Source: Sciscionella sediminilitoris
GTDB taxonomy: Bacteria; Actinomycetota; Actinomycetes; Mycobacteriales; Pseudonocardiaceae
Assembly (NCBI RefSeq): GCF_000737195.2
Contig: NZ_JALM01000036.1
Coordinates: forward strand, 62,001 to 126,000
DNA: 64,000 bases
Direction of reading: 5' to 3'
Positions within the stretch are counted from its first letter, which is position 1. Each line of letters opens with the position of its first letter. The position numbers were made by a program, and so were the translations under genes. The notes beneath the pieces are model-generated. The model was given only the letters and a program-made list of their open reading frames with translations, searched no databases and was not told the origin of the DNA. Shown here one piece after another: positions 43,592 through 52,252 of the stretch.

Positions 43592-44541
43592 CGCTCGCAC
43601 TCGGCCTGTTCCTCGCCGCGCTCCTGATCGGGCTGCTCGCCCCGCGGTATCTGCGCATCGCCGTGGATCCGGGCGTGCACCCGAGGCTGGCGCTGCTGGC
43701 CTGGACCGGATCGCTGGCCACGATGCTCGCCGCTGCGCTCGGTTCCGCGGCCCTGCTGGCCTTCCCCGCCCGCGCGGACGTGGACGGGATCATCGGCATG
43801 ACCCACACCTGTGTGAACGTCGCCCGTTCCGGCGGGGTGCCGGGCTTGCGCCTGATCGTCGCGCCACTGGTCGGTGCGGTGCTGTTCGGCGCGCTCGCCT
43901 GGTTCGGTCTCGTCGCCGCTCGGGTCCTGGTGCGCAACCTGCGCTGGCGGCGCACCCACCTCTCGCTGGTGCGCGCCTGCGGTGCCGAGGAACACGACTG
44001 GCGCGGGACCACGGTGTTCTGGCTCGACCAGCACGCCCCGGTCGCGTACAGCCTCGGCGGGCGCAACGGCACCGTTGTGGTCACCAAGGGCGTCGCCGAG
44101 CTGCCCGCCCCGCAGCGCGCCGCCATCCTCGCGCACGAACACGCCCATCTGCGGGCACGGCATCACCTGCTGGTGCTCGCCGCCGAGGCCTGCGCCCGTG
44201 CCTTCCCGTTCCTTCCGCTGTGCCGCAGCGCGCCCCCGATCCTGCGGATGCTCGTCGAGCTGTCCGCGGATGCCTGTGCCGCGCGCGAACACGGCAGCGG
44301 ATCGGTGCGGGACGCCCTGCGCACGCTCGCCGACGGGCATCCCAGCGCCCCGGTTCCCGCGCTCGGCATGTCCCGGGACGCCGTGCGCGCCCGGCTGCGC
44401 TGGCTCGGCCCCGAGCGGGCACCCGAGCGCCGTGCCGACTTCGCGCTCACCGCGGTCTTCTCGGCCGTCCCGGTGCTGACCGCGATCGCGGTCAGCGTGG
44501 CGCTCGTGCTGTTCTACTGCTACGCGCTGCGGCCCGCCTGA
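43588..44541 (+). CDS. M56-family membrane metallopeptidase (BlaR1/MecR1-like, no sensor domain)
   Basis: A 317-residue protein with about four transmembrane helices and the zinc motif HEHAH (in LAHEHAHLRARHHLL), followed by a downstream acidic ligand region (LVELSADACAAREH). There is no penicillin-binding sensor domain, so what it senses is unknown. It is coupled to the BlaI-type gene. Its last 22 bases overlap the opposing PIN-domain toxin gene. Confidence 0.9.
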   Translation: MTLALGLFLAALLIGLLAPRYLRIAVDPGVHPRLALLAWTGSLATMLAAALGSAALLAFPARADVDGIIGMTHTCVNVARSGGVPGLRLIVAPLVGAVLFGALAWFGLVAARVLVRNLRWRRTHLSLVRACGAEEHDWRGTTVFWLDQHAPVAYSLGGRNGTVVVTKGVAELPAPQRAAILAHEHAHLRARHHLLVLAAEACARAFPFLPLCRSAPPILRMLVELSADACAAREHGSGSVRDALRTLADGHPSAPVPALGMSRDAVRARLRWLGPERAPERRADFALTAVFSAVPVLTAIAVSVALVLFYCYALRPA

Positions 44542-44942
44542 GCACTGCCGAGTACCACGCACTCGACACCGGGAAGGGCATCGAAGCGGGCGCGCGCGTC
44601 CGTGGTGTAGACGGTGCGTTCGTAGGCGCGGGCGGTCGCGGCGATGACCAGGTCGTGGGCACCGCGTGGTTCCCCGGACCGTCGGGTGTGCGCGAGCAGT
44701 TCCGCGTGGTGCTCGGCAACGGCATCGTCGTACTCGAGGGCCGGGGCCACCTCGAGCACCGAGCCCAGATATCCCCGGATGGCCGCGGCGCGCTGCTCGT
44801 CCTGGTCCAGCTTGACCCCGGCGAGGAATTCGGCGACCACGAGCGCGGGGATGGCGATGTCGTCGGCGTCGCCCAGTTCGGGCAGTGGCTCCTTCTTCGC
44901 CCCGGCGATCAGCACACCGGTGTCCAGGACTACTCGGCCCAT
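44520..44942 (-). CDS. PIN-domain ribonuclease toxin (VapC type)
   Basis: A 140-residue PIN-domain nuclease. The four acidic active-site residues are D7 (VVLDTGVLIAG), E38 (LVVAEFLAG), D97 (AHDLVIAATA) and D115 (YTTDARA). VapC toxins cleave tRNA or rRNA when freed from the antitoxin. It overlaps the antitoxin gene by 13 bases, as expected for a co-translated module. Confidence 0.92.
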   Translation of the reverse strand: MGRVVLDTGVLIAGAKKEPLPELGDADDIAIPALVVAEFLAGVKLDQDEQRAAAIRGYLGSVLEVAPALEYDDAVAEHHAELLAHTRRSGEPRGAHDLVIAATARAYERTVYTTDARARFDALPGVECVVLGSAQAGRSA

Positions 44943-45205
44943 GGATCCGTGTCCGCTTCGGCGGTGGCGAGCTTCCGGGCCGCGGCGAGGTGCCCGGCAA
45001 GCTCATCGGCCGCATCGGACATTCCCGGGTGCTCGGCCCAGCGCCGCATGGCCGCGCGGACGGCGGCCCCGTTCGTCTGGTCGGCGGGCGCGATCACGGC
45101 TATCCGCTTCCCGCCGCGGGTGAGCGCGATCGTCTCGCCCCGTTCGGTCCGGTCGAGCACCGCCTTGAAGTTCCGGCTGGCCTCGGTCGCCGTCATCTCC
45201 CGCAT
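44930..45205 (-). CDS. Phd/YefM-type antitoxin of the PIN toxin
   Basis: A 91-residue antitoxin. The N-terminal TATEASRNFKAVLDRTERGE and ALTRGGKRIAVIAPAD are the Phd/YefM DNA-binding fold; the C-terminal 50 residues, acidic and helical, should wrap the toxin. The ATG at 45205 faces purF. Its core aligns by eye with the decayed fragment at 2.9 kb, so the two belong to the same broad antitoxin family. Confidence 0.9.
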   Translation of the reverse strand: MREMTATEASRNFKAVLDRTERGETIALTRGGKRIAVIAPADQTNGAAVRAAMRRWAEHPGMSDAADELAGHLAAARKLATAEADTDPWAE

Positions 45206-45329
45206 GGGATCAGATTATCTGATTTCGGCTGGTCGGTGATCTGTGCGGCGGCACCCGATGTGCAGGTGTGCGGGTTCGGGCAACGTACACTCTTGACGTA
45301 TACGGATGCCCCTGGCGAGGAGCGATTGC

Positions 45330-46877
45330 GTGGCCACCGAATCCACAGCTGAACAGGTCGTTGGCGAGCGGGAGCCGCGTGAGGAATGCGGCGTGTTCGG
45401 CGTTTGGGCCCCTGGTGAGGACGTCGCCAAGCTGGCCTTTTACGGGCTGTACGCACTGCAGCACCGTGGTCAGGAGGCGGCGGGGATCTCCGTGGCCGAC
45501 GGTAAGCAGATCGTGGTGTTCAAGGATCTCGGGCTGGTCAGCCAGGTCTTCGACGAGAAGGTGCTGACCAGTCTGCGCGGGCATCTCGCGGTGGCGCACT
45601 GCCGTTATTCGACCACCGGATCGACGGTGTGGGAGAACGCACAGCCGATTTTCCGGGACACCGGAGACGGCAACGGGCTGACCTTCGCGCACAACGGCAA
45701 CCTGGTGAACACCGAGGAACTGCGCGAACGTTCGGAGGCTGCCGGGCTCAAACCGATGCGCGGGCTGACCGGTTCGAGCTCGGACTCGGACCTGATGTGC
45801 GGGCTGCTCGCGCACCTGAGCAGGAGCGAATCACTGTCCCTCGAACAGGCCGCGATGCGCCTGCTGCCCACCCTGCGCGGCGCGTTCTGCCTGGTGTTCT
45901 CGGACAAGGACACGCTCTACGCGGCCCGCGATCCGCATGGCGTGCACCCGCTCGTGCTCGGCAGGCTCGAGCGCGGCTGGGTGGTCGCCAGCGAGACGGC
46001 CGGGCTGGACATCGTGGGCGCGAGCTTCGTGCGCGAGGTGGAGCCGGGTGAACTGATCGCGATCGACGCCGAGGGGCTGCGTTCCTCGCGGTTCGCCACT
46101 CCGGAGCCGAAGGGCTGCGTTTTCGAGTACGTCTACCTGGCCCGCCCGGACAGCTCCATCGCCGGGCGTAGCGTGCACGCCACCCGGGTGGAGATCGGGC
46201 GCAGGCTCGCGGACGAGGCGCCCGCCGAGGCCGATCTGGTCATCCCCGTCCCGGAGTCGGGGACTCCGGCCGCGGTCGGGTTCGCCCAGCGCTCTGGTAT
46301 CCCGTACGGCCAGGGCCTGGTCAAGAACGCCTATGTGGGGCGCACCTTCATCCAGCCCTCGCAGACCATTCGCCAGCTCGGTATCCGGCTCAAACTCAAC
46401 CCGCTGCGCGAGGTGATCCGGGGCAAGCGGCTCGTGGTCGTGGACGATTCGATCGTGCGCGGGAACACCCAGCGCGCCCTGCTGCGCATGCTGCGCGAGG
46501 CGGGCGCGGTCGAGGTGCATGTGCGGATCGCCTCCCCGCCGGTGCGCTGGCCGTGTTTCTACGGCATCGACTTCGCCACCCGCGCCGAACTGATCGCCAA
46601 CGGGCTCGATGCGGACGGGGTGCGCCGCTCGATCGGTGCCGATTCGCTCGCCTATGTCTCGATCGACGGGATGACCGCGGCCTCGGATCAGCCGCGCAAC
46701 CGGTTGTGCGCCGCCTGCTTCGACGGCGAGTACCCGATCGCCCTCCCGAAGGGCGCGCTCGCCGGTAAGAACCCCGAAGACAACACGGCACCGGACTCGG
46801 ATCCGGGTGCCTTCGGAGCATCCGGTACACCGGTACCGGCCGGGTACGGCGCGCAGGAAGCCGTACGGCGTCCCTGA
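45330..46877 (+). CDS. purF: Amidophosphoribosyltransferase
   Basis: A 515-residue glutamine-dependent enzyme that commits PRPP to purine synthesis. After a short propeptide the nucleophile is the Cys of REECGVFG, exposed by cleavage. PRPP-binding motif LVVVDDSIVRGNT is present. Cysteines in EPKGCVFEY, RWPCFYGID and LCAACFDG match the 4Fe-4S ligands of the Bacillus-type enzyme. The GTG at 45330 has GAGGAG nine bases upstream. It is followed by purM after 25 bases; the pair corresponds to Rv0808-Rv0809. Confidence 0.96.
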   Translation: MATESTAEQVVGEREPREECGVFGVWAPGEDVAKLAFYGLYALQHRGQEAAGISVADGKQIVVFKDLGLVSQVFDEKVLTSLRGHLAVAHCRYSTTGSTVWENAQPIFRDTGDGNGLTFAHNGNLVNTEELRERSEAAGLKPMRGLTGSSSDSDLMCGLLAHLSRSESLSLEQAAMRLLPTLRGAFCLVFSDKDTLYAARDPHGVHPLVLGRLERGWVVASETAGLDIVGASFVREVEPGELIAIDAEGLRSSRFATPEPKGCVFEYVYLARPDSSIAGRSVHATRVEIGRRLADEAPAEADLVIPVPESGTPAAVGFAQRSGIPYGQGLVKNAYVGRTFIQPSQTIRQLGIRLKLNPLREVIRGKRLVVVDDSIVRGNTQRALLRMLREAGAVEVHVRIASPPVRWPCFYGIDFATRAELIANGLDADGVRRSIGADSLAYVSIDGMTAASDQPRNRLCAACFDGEYPIALPKGALAGKNPEDNTAPDSDPGAFGASGTPVPAGYGAQEAVRRP

Positions 46878-46902
46878 TCAATTCAGGCTGGAGAATCTCG
46901 TA

Positions 46903-47991
46903 GTGCGCAACGAAACAGGTTCCTCGCAGGTCACCTACTCCTCAGCCGGAGTGGATATCGAGGCGGGCGAGGAGGCCGTCGAGCGGTTCAAACCCTTCGC
47001 GGCGAAGGCCACCCGCCCGGAGGTACGCGGTGGTCTCGGCGGGTTCGCCGGGTTGTTCGCCCTCAAGGCGGAGCGGTGGCGCGAACCGCTGCTCGCCTCC
47101 TCGACCGACGGGGTCGGCACCAAGGTCGCGATCGCCCAGGCGATGGATGTGCACGACACCATCGGCAAGGACCTGGTCGCCATGGTGGTGGACGACCTCG
47201 TGGTCTGCGGGGCCGAGCCGCTGTTCATGCAGGACTACATCGCGGTGGGACACGTGGACCCGGAGCGGGTGGCGATGCTGGTCAAGGGCATCGCCGAAGG
47301 CTGCGTGCTGGCCGGCTGCGCCCTGCTCGGCGGGGAGACCGCGGAACACCCCGGGCTGATGGCCGAGGGTGACTACGACATCTCGGGCACCGGGGTGGGC
47401 GTCGTCGAGGCAGACGACCAGCTCGGCCCGGACCGGGTGCGCCCCGGCGATGTGGTGCTCGCGCTCGGCGCTTCCGGACTGCACGCCAACGGTTACTCGC
47501 TCGCGCGCCGGGTGTTGCTGGACATCGCGCGCATGCCGTTGGACGGGCACGTCGAGGAATTCGGCCGCACCCTCGGTGAAGAACTACTCGAACCGACCCG
47601 TATCTACGCCAAGGACTGCCTCGCGCTCGCCGCGGAGACGAGCGTGCGGACCTTCGCGCACATCACCGGTGGCGGGCTGGCGAACAACCTCGACCGGGTG
47701 CTCCCGGAAGGATTGACCGCCGTGCTCGACCGGGACACGTGGAACCCCGCTCCGGTGTTCGGTCTGATCGCCCAGCGTGGGCGCATCGACCGTGCGGAAA
47801 TGGAGCGCACGTTCAACATGGGTGTCGGCATGGTGGCCGTCGTCGATCCCGAGGATGTCGACCGGGCGCTTGCCGTGCTCACGGCACGACACGTGCCCGG
47901 CTGGGTGCTTGGTGAGATCAAGCCCAGCAAGGACATCGACGAGTCCGACGATGTTTCCGTGTTGCTCCGAGGGAACCACTCACGGTTCTGA
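46903..47991 (+). CDS. purM: Phosphoribosylformylglycinamidine cyclo-ligase
   Basis: A 362-residue AIR synthetase of the purine pathway. The signature SSTDGVGTKVAIA and DDLVVCGAEPLFMQDY are the ATP and substrate motifs; GGETAEHPGLM and THITGGGL-like FAHITGGGLANNL follow. The GTG start is preceded by GGAG at nine bases; the upstream in-frame part overlaps purF and is not part of the family. A hairpin terminator follows the stop. Confidence 0.96.
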   Translation: MRNETGSSQVTYSSAGVDIEAGEEAVERFKPFAAKATRPEVRGGLGGFAGLFALKAERWREPLLASSTDGVGTKVAIAQAMDVHDTIGKDLVAMVVDDLVVCGAEPLFMQDYIAVGHVDPERVAMLVKGIAEGCVLAGCALLGGETAEHPGLMAEGDYDISGTGVGVVEADDQLGPDRVRPGDVVLALGASGLHANGYSLARRVLLDIARMPLDGHVEEFGRTLGEELLEPTRIYAKDCLALAAETSVRTFAHITGGGLANNLDRVLPEGLTAVLDRDTWNPAPVFGLIAQRGRIDRAEMERTFNMGVGMVAVVDPEDVDRALAVLTARHVPGWVLGEIKPSKDIDESDDVSVLLRGNHSRF

Positions 47992-47998
47992 CCGATGG

Positions 47999-48023
47999 CC
48001 GGTGCCGCCGAGGGCGGCACCGG
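47999..48023 (+). terminator. Hairpin between purM and the DUF3073 gene
   Basis: CCGGTGCCGCC and GGCGGCACCGG form a perfect 11-base-pair stem with a three-base GAG loop, seven bases after the purM stop and twelve before the end of the opposing DUF3073 gene. The T-tract is short (TT), so it is a GC-rich hairpin terminator working in both directions rather than a textbook intrinsic one. Confidence 0.7.
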
Positions 48024-48035
48024 TTCACTACTCGG

Positions 48036-48221
48036 TCAACGTCGGTAGTCGTAGTCGTCGTACGGATCTCCGTACTTGTCCTCGTAGGCATCATCGTCCT
48101 GCGTGGACTTGGAACTGGACAACTCGCGCTGTAAGGCATCAAGGTCCGTGTCCGGGCCGCTGTTGTACTTCAGCTCCCGTGCCACTTTCGTTTGCTTGGC
48201 CTTCGCTCGGCCGCGCCCCAT
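48036..48221 (-). CDS. DUF3073 protein
   Basis: A 61-residue protein: GRGRAKAKQTKVARELKYNS is the conserved basic DUF3073 core, and the C-terminus is highly acidic and Tyr-rich (DKYGDPYDDYDYRR). Conserved next to purM in actinobacteria (Rv0810c in M. tuberculosis). Function unknown; it could bind nucleic acid. The ATG at 48221 is chosen over an upstream in-frame start at 48278 because GAGGGGG lies about nine bases ahead and the family starts at MGRGRAK. About 280 bases without a gene separate it from the next start, with a GCAGGGC/GCCCTGC inverted repeat at 48247-48276. Confidence 0.9.
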   Translation of the reverse strand: MGRGRAKAKQTKVARELKYNSGPDTDLDALQRELSSSKSTQDDDAYEDKYGDPYDDYDYRR

Positions 48222-48503
48222 CTGGCTCGACCCCCTCATGCAAGGGGCAGGGCGGCCGGGGGAACGGCGGCCCTGCATCTACTGGACATGTTTCGTAGTA
48301 ACTACCGTACAGGTTCGACGCGGTTTGGCGCGACGTGGCTTGCCTGTGTGTGTCCCGACATTCCCTGGTGATTCGGTTGCCCTGGCGAGATGCGTCCCGG
48401 CTGTCCCGCGAATGTGGGAACGCTCACAGAATCGATCCCTGATAGGACGGGCGTACTGGTACCACCACGGCGCCCGTATCGCGCGCGTGGCACGATTTAG
48501 GGT

Positions 48504-49424
48504 GTGCCCCGCCCGTTCGTCGCCTACCTGCGCGTATACCAACCGCTGACGGCCTTCTCCGACGAGTTCGCCGCGCGGTTGCGTCGTGGGCTCTCCGAGC
48601 ATCCGCTCACCCGTGCCGGGATCGGTGAACGGGAGCGGGAGCTGTGGCTGCGTTCCCAGCTCGCCGTGCCGCGACGGCTGCTTCCCGGCGAGTTCTCCGA
48701 CGGCAGGCCGAACCCGAACGCCCCGCAGGACGTGCTCGTGCTCGACCCGACCGAGGTCACCGATCTCGACCGGGGAACGGGTTTCGGCACGGAAGGCGCC
48801 GAGGTCGCCGAGCTCGCCCCGCTGGTGTGCCCGCTCGACATGCGCCCGCGCTCGGCAGCCGCGCTCGTGGGATTCCTCTCCGGAGCGCCGACCCCGCTGT
48901 CCTCGGCCGCGGTGGACGCCTCCTCCGATGTGGTGCGCTCCAGGGCTTCCTCGGTGATGGCCCAGCTGCCCTCCGGCGCGGTGCACTCGGTTTCCTCCAC
49001 CTACACGGTTCCGCTGCCCTGGTTCGCGCTCGTCGAGCAGGAGGAGCGGTACGTGCGGCTGGCCCCGCGCGAGGATCCGGCGCGAGCCGTGCGCTGGACC
49101 GTGACCATGGAATCCGCCAGGTCCAGGGTCGCCCGGGCGGGCAAGGTGGCCGGTGAGGCGATCGGGGAGAACGGGCCGGCGCGGATACTCAACGACACCG
49201 ACCGGTGGCTGCGGCACTTCGACGAGGACTCGGTGCTCGAGCTGGACTACGGCGGACTGGTGCAGCTCATGGACGACGACCAGATCCTCGCCGACACCAG
49301 CGCCGATGACGTGCAGCGGATCGTGGACGCACTGGAACGCGGCGACGGGGACGAGGTCGGCGAGCGCTATGAACGGCTGCGGGATTTCTGGGGTGATCTG
49401 GCCATGTTCGAAAGGGCCAACTAG
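48504..49424 (+). CDS. Hypothetical protein, actinobacterial, unknown function
   Basis: A 306-residue soluble protein with no domain I can name. It begins PRPFVAYLRVYQPLTAFSDE, has a SAAALVGFLSGAPTPLSSAA stretch in the middle, and a C-terminal helical region VLELDYGGLVQLMDDDQILA with DALERGDGDEVGERYERLRD. No signal peptide or membrane helix is visible. Its TAG stop is directly followed by repeat copy B, beyond which the RsiG gene lies in the opposite direction. Confidence 0.7.
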   Translation: MPRPFVAYLRVYQPLTAFSDEFAARLRRGLSEHPLTRAGIGERERELWLRSQLAVPRRLLPGEFSDGRPNPNAPQDVLVLDPTEVTDLDRGTGFGTEGAEVAELAPLVCPLDMRPRSAAALVGFLSGAPTPLSSAAVDASSDVVRSRASSVMAQLPSGAVHSVSSTYTVPLPWFALVEQEERYVRLAPREDPARAVRWTVTMESARSRVARAGKVAGEAIGENGPARILNDTDRWLRHFDEDSVLELDYGGLVQLMDDDQILADTSADDVQRIVDALERGDGDEVGERYERLRDFWGDLAMFERAN

Positions 49425-49621
49425 GAGGTTCCTGGGGTTGGGTTGCGTGGGTGGTCCGGTGGCGGAACCGCAGACGCCCCCCCTCACTCCGGGATCGGCC
49501 TCCTCATGTATGCCCATACACCACGTCGGCGCTGTCCTCGCGAGGGAACGACTGAGAACCCGCCGCGGTGCCGGTTGCGTGGATGGAGGGAAAGCGCGGC
49601 TTCGCCGCTGAGAAGAACGGC
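49425..49621 (+). repeat. Convergent-gene intergenic repeat, copy B (full form)
   Basis: A 197-base gap between two converging stop codons. It carries GGGTTGCGTGGGTGG near its start, GGTGGCGGAACCGCAG, ACTCCGGGATCGGCCTCCTC, TCCTCGCGAGGGAACG, CCCGCCGCGGTGCCGGTTGC and a terminal GCGGC-TTC-GCCGC hairpin. These blocks recur in the same order at 58171-58353 (copy C), and both ends recur in copy A. No credible reading frame crosses it. Confidence 0.8.
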
Positions 49622-50179
49622 TCAGTCCTCGGTGCGTTCGGCGTCGAGTAGTTCGTCCACGCTCGCGCTGCCTTTGCGGTAGCGGCCCGCGATCTCGTCG
49701 TTGAGCACGTCGACCACCTGCTGCACCTGTTTGCGGAAGCCGGACACCGAGTCCTCCTCGGCCTGGTAGGCCGCGAGTGCCCGGTCGAGCTGTTCATCGG
49801 TGAGCGAGCCGACGTCGGAGAGGTCGACATCGGAGATGAGCGCTTCGACGTGGCGCCGGTGTGCCTCGGCGCGCGAGGGGGTGAGCTCGGAGAACCGTCC
49901 GGAGCCCTTCGCCGGACCGACGGCGTTGCGGGAGAGGATGTCGGCGAGCTGGTCGACGACGGGTTCGTCCCCGCCGTGTTCGCGCCTGCGCTGCTCGGCG
50001 CGCACGATGTCCATCCGCGCGTGCAGGAGCCGCCGCAGGTAGGAGAGGTCGGTCTCCTCCTGGGCTGCCTCATCGCGCAGCTCACGGACCTCGGCGAGCG
50101 GGCGCACGGCGGATCTCGTCGTGTAGTCGGGGGCGAGAACGCGGTCGATGCGCCTGCGTCCCCCAGGGCGGACCTCCAT
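49622..50179 (-). CDS. rsiG: RsiG-type c-di-GMP-binding anti-sigma factor
   Basis: A 185-residue, mostly helical protein. The RsiG motif E(X)3S(X)2R(X)3Q(X)3D is matched exactly at residues 142-157. A first copy at residues 42-57 fits except that the Gln position is His53. In Streptomyces, RsiG holds the sporulation sigma factor WhiG when a c-di-GMP dimer binds these motifs. Older annotation calls such genes aerial mycelium formation proteins. The ATG at 50179 is preferred to GTG 50182. whiG is not in the window. Confidence 0.8.
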   Translation of the reverse strand: MEVRPGGRRRIDRVLAPDYTTRSAVRPLAEVRELRDEAAQEETDLSYLRRLLHARMDIVRAEQRRREHGGDEPVVDQLADILSRNAVGPAKGSGRFSELTPSRAEAHRRHVEALISDVDLSDVGSLTDEQLDRALAAYQAEEDSVSGFRKQVQQVVDVLNDEIAGRYRKGSASVDELLDAERTED

Positions 50180-50244
50180 CACGGCTCCATCCTGCGATAT
50201 GCCGGGTGCACATGGTCGGTGTGGTCGGAACTTTTCCGCAGAAC

Positions 50245-50697
50245 TTACGGTACTGGTTCCGTCCCTAGCAGTATTTTCGCGGAGTCGGGGGACATCGGTG
50301 CGCGTCCGGACAAGCGTGCGAGACCTGCGGCGAACGCCACCAGGCGGGGGTCCTCGCCGTCCGGGGTGTCCGCGCTGCCCACCCGCAGGTGCGCGTGCGC
50401 GGAAAGGGCCGCGAGCAGCACATCCACCCCGCCGCCGAGCACCGGAACGGCGTCCCCGGGCAGCGAGCGGAGCAGCTCGGCGACGGTGTGCAGGTCACCT
50501 TCGGGGAGTACGTACTGGTGCCGCAGTGTCACGTCCTCGCCCGCGACGAGCAGCCCGGTCTCGGTACGGATCGCCGCGAGCTCGGCCGCCCGGGCACCCG
50601 GCGGTGGGATGAGTACCGAGGCGCCGACCCGAGCGCAGTCGGCCATGCTGGTGGCCAGGCGCTCGGTGCTGCGTGGGGCCACCGCGATGACGGTCAC
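50245..50697 (-). CDS. Hypothetical protein next to ygfZ
   Basis: One hundred and fifty residues, alpha/beta in character: VIAVAPRSTERLATSMADCA and LPGDAVPVLGGGVDVLLAAL suggest a small Rossmann-like or phosphosugar-type fold, but I recognise no family. The GTG start overlaps the ygfZ stop by four bases, so it is translated from the same message as fur and ygfZ. Confidence 0.7.
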   Translation of the reverse strand: MTVIAVAPRSTERLATSMADCARVGASVLIPPPGARAAELAAIRTETGLLVAGEDVTLRHQYVLPEGDLHTVAELLRSLPGDAVPVLGGGVDVLLAALSAHAHLRVGSADTPDGEDPRLVAFAAGLARLSGRAPMSPDSAKILLGTEPVP

Positions 50698-51791
50698 TTG
50701 CCCCGTAGTGCCGCAGCGGCCGCCTTGCCCGGTGCCACATGCTCGGCGGGGACCGAATCGGGGTCCACGGCCGCCTGGATGGCGCGGTCCTCGGCGCCCG
50801 CGATCAGTTCGCCGTCCACCGGGGCGGAACGTTTCAGCAGGGCGAGCGCGATCGGGCCGAGTTCGTGGTGGGTGATCACGGTGCCTACCCGGCCGACCGT
50901 CTTGGTCCCGGAGAGCACCGGATCGCCGGTCTGCGGCAGCACCTCGGGCGAACCGTCCAGGTGCAGCAGCATGAGCCTGCGCGGCGGCTGGCCGACGTTC
51001 TGCACTTTGGACACGGTCTCTTGTCCGCGATAACAGCCCTTGTTCAGATGCACCGCGCTCGGTACCCAGCGGGCTTCGTGCGGGATCGTGCGCTCATCGG
51101 TGTCCACGCCGAGCCGGGGGCGCAGTGCCTCCACCCGCAGCGCCTCGTAGGTCCAGGTGCCCGTCGGGCGCACCCCGGCCTCGGTGATGCGCCGCCACCA
51201 GTCGGCCAGTTCGGCGCGCGGCACCAGCAGGTCGTAGGAGCCGGGCATGGCGCGGACGAGGCCCTGTCCACCGGGAAGCTCGCGCACCGCGTACGGCTCG
51301 TCCGGGAGCTCGAAGTCGACGAGCCCGCCCACCTCGGGGCCGAGCAGGGTGAGCACGCCCAGCTCGGCGATCGAGGTCTCCACGGCCGACCAGAACTTCA
51401 TCGACTCCAGGTACTCACGCAGCGGCTCCGCGCGACCGGGCTCGTTGTCCAGGTAAACCGTTCGGTTCAGATGGGCGAGGACCGCGTGGTGCTCGACGCG
51501 GCCGTGGCTGTCCAGCACCAGTGCCTCGGTGCCGCTGCCCTCGGGCAGTTCGGTGAGCAGCTGCGAGGTGAGCAGGTTCAGCCAGGAACACCGGTCGTCC
51601 CCGGTGACCGCGACGACCCCGCGATGCGAGCGGTCGAGCACGGCCGCGGAACGCGCCGCGGTGCGCTGTTCGCCGAACGGGTCGCCGAAATGCCACGCGA
51701 CGCCATGGTCCGGTGAGTCGTCCGGGTTGGCAATGGCTCCGGGCAGTTCGAGTAGCGGTGAGCTCACACTTCTTTCCTCAGACACAGGCAT
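50694..51791 (-). CDS. ygfZ: Folate-binding protein YgfZ (iron-sulfur cluster repair)
   Basis: A 365-residue GcvT-fold protein. The diagnostic motif KGCYRGQE with its Cys is present (LNKGCYRGQETVSKVQNVGQ). YgfZ uses tetrahydrofolate to keep certain Fe-S enzymes active. It corresponds to Rv0811c, and its place in the purM-to-pabC block is conserved with M. tuberculosis. The ATG lies three bases after the Fur-family stop codon. Confidence 0.93.
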   Translation of the reverse strand: MPVSEERSVSSPLLELPGAIANPDDSPDHGVAWHFGDPFGEQRTAARSAAVLDRSHRGVVAVTGDDRCSWLNLLTSQLLTELPEGSGTEALVLDSHGRVEHHAVLAHLNRTVYLDNEPGRAEPLREYLESMKFWSAVETSIAELGVLTLLGPEVGGLVDFELPDEPYAVRELPGGQGLVRAMPGSYDLLVPRAELADWWRRITEAGVRPTGTWTYEALRVEALRPRLGVDTDERTIPHEARWVPSAVHLNKGCYRGQETVSKVQNVGQPPRRLMLLHLDGSPEVLPQTGDPVLSGTKTVGRVGTVITHHELGPIALALLKRSAPVDGELIAGAEDRAIQAAVDPDSVPAEHVAPGKAAAAALRGK

Positions 51792-51793
51792 CC

Positions 51794-52225
51794 TCAGACA
51801 CAGTTTTTCCTGACACAGCCGGCGCAGCGCCCGGTGAGCGCGACGTGGTTGGTATCCAGTACGAACCCGGCGCGCTCACGCAATGTTCCCGCGAGCGGTT
51901 CGAGTACGGACGTGCCGACCTCCTCGGTGGCCCCGCAGCGCTGGCACACCAGGTGCACGTGCCGGTGTTCGGGGACCGCGTAGATCGGTGCACCCGGGCC
52001 GAGATGGGTGCGCGTGACGAGCCCGAGATTCTCGAGCAGTTCCAGGTTGCGGTAGACGGTGGTGATGTTCACCCCGCTCGCCCTGCGGCGTACCTGGGCG
52101 CAGATCTGCTCCGGAGTGGAGTGTTCCAGTTCGGCGATCGCGTCGAGCACGAGCTGGCGCTGCGGAGTCATCCGCAACCCGTTGCGATGCAGCGTGTTGC
52201 GTAGTCCTGCCTGCTCGGCCTCCAC
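51794..52225 (-). CDS. Fur-family metalloregulator
   Basis: A 143-residue Fur-fold repressor. LRMTPQRQLVLDAIAELEHS and TTVYRNLELLENLGLVTR form the winged helix. HRHVHLVCQRCGATEEVG carries the first CxxC of a structural zinc site and TGRCAGCVRKNC the second. The sensing site cannot be assigned to Fe, Zn or peroxide by sequence alone. The GTG at 52225 is preceded by a GAGG. It is divergent from the PabC-like gene with 27 bases between starts, and heads the ygfZ transcript. Confidence 0.9.
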   Translation of the reverse strand: MEAEQAGLRNTLHRNGLRMTPQRQLVLDAIAELEHSTPEQICAQVRRRASGVNITTVYRNLELLENLGLVTRTHLGPGAPIYAVPEHRHVHLVCQRCGATEEVGTSVLEPLAGTLRERAGFVLDTNHVALTGRCAGCVRKNCV

Positions 52226-52252
52226 ACCCTCAAGCGTACTAACGTTGCGGAC

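Noticed and set aside
45286-45298. TACACT and TTGACG near purF as a promoter
   Set aside because: The TTGACG lies downstream of the TACACT, and no matching partner box is found at a normal spacing for either.
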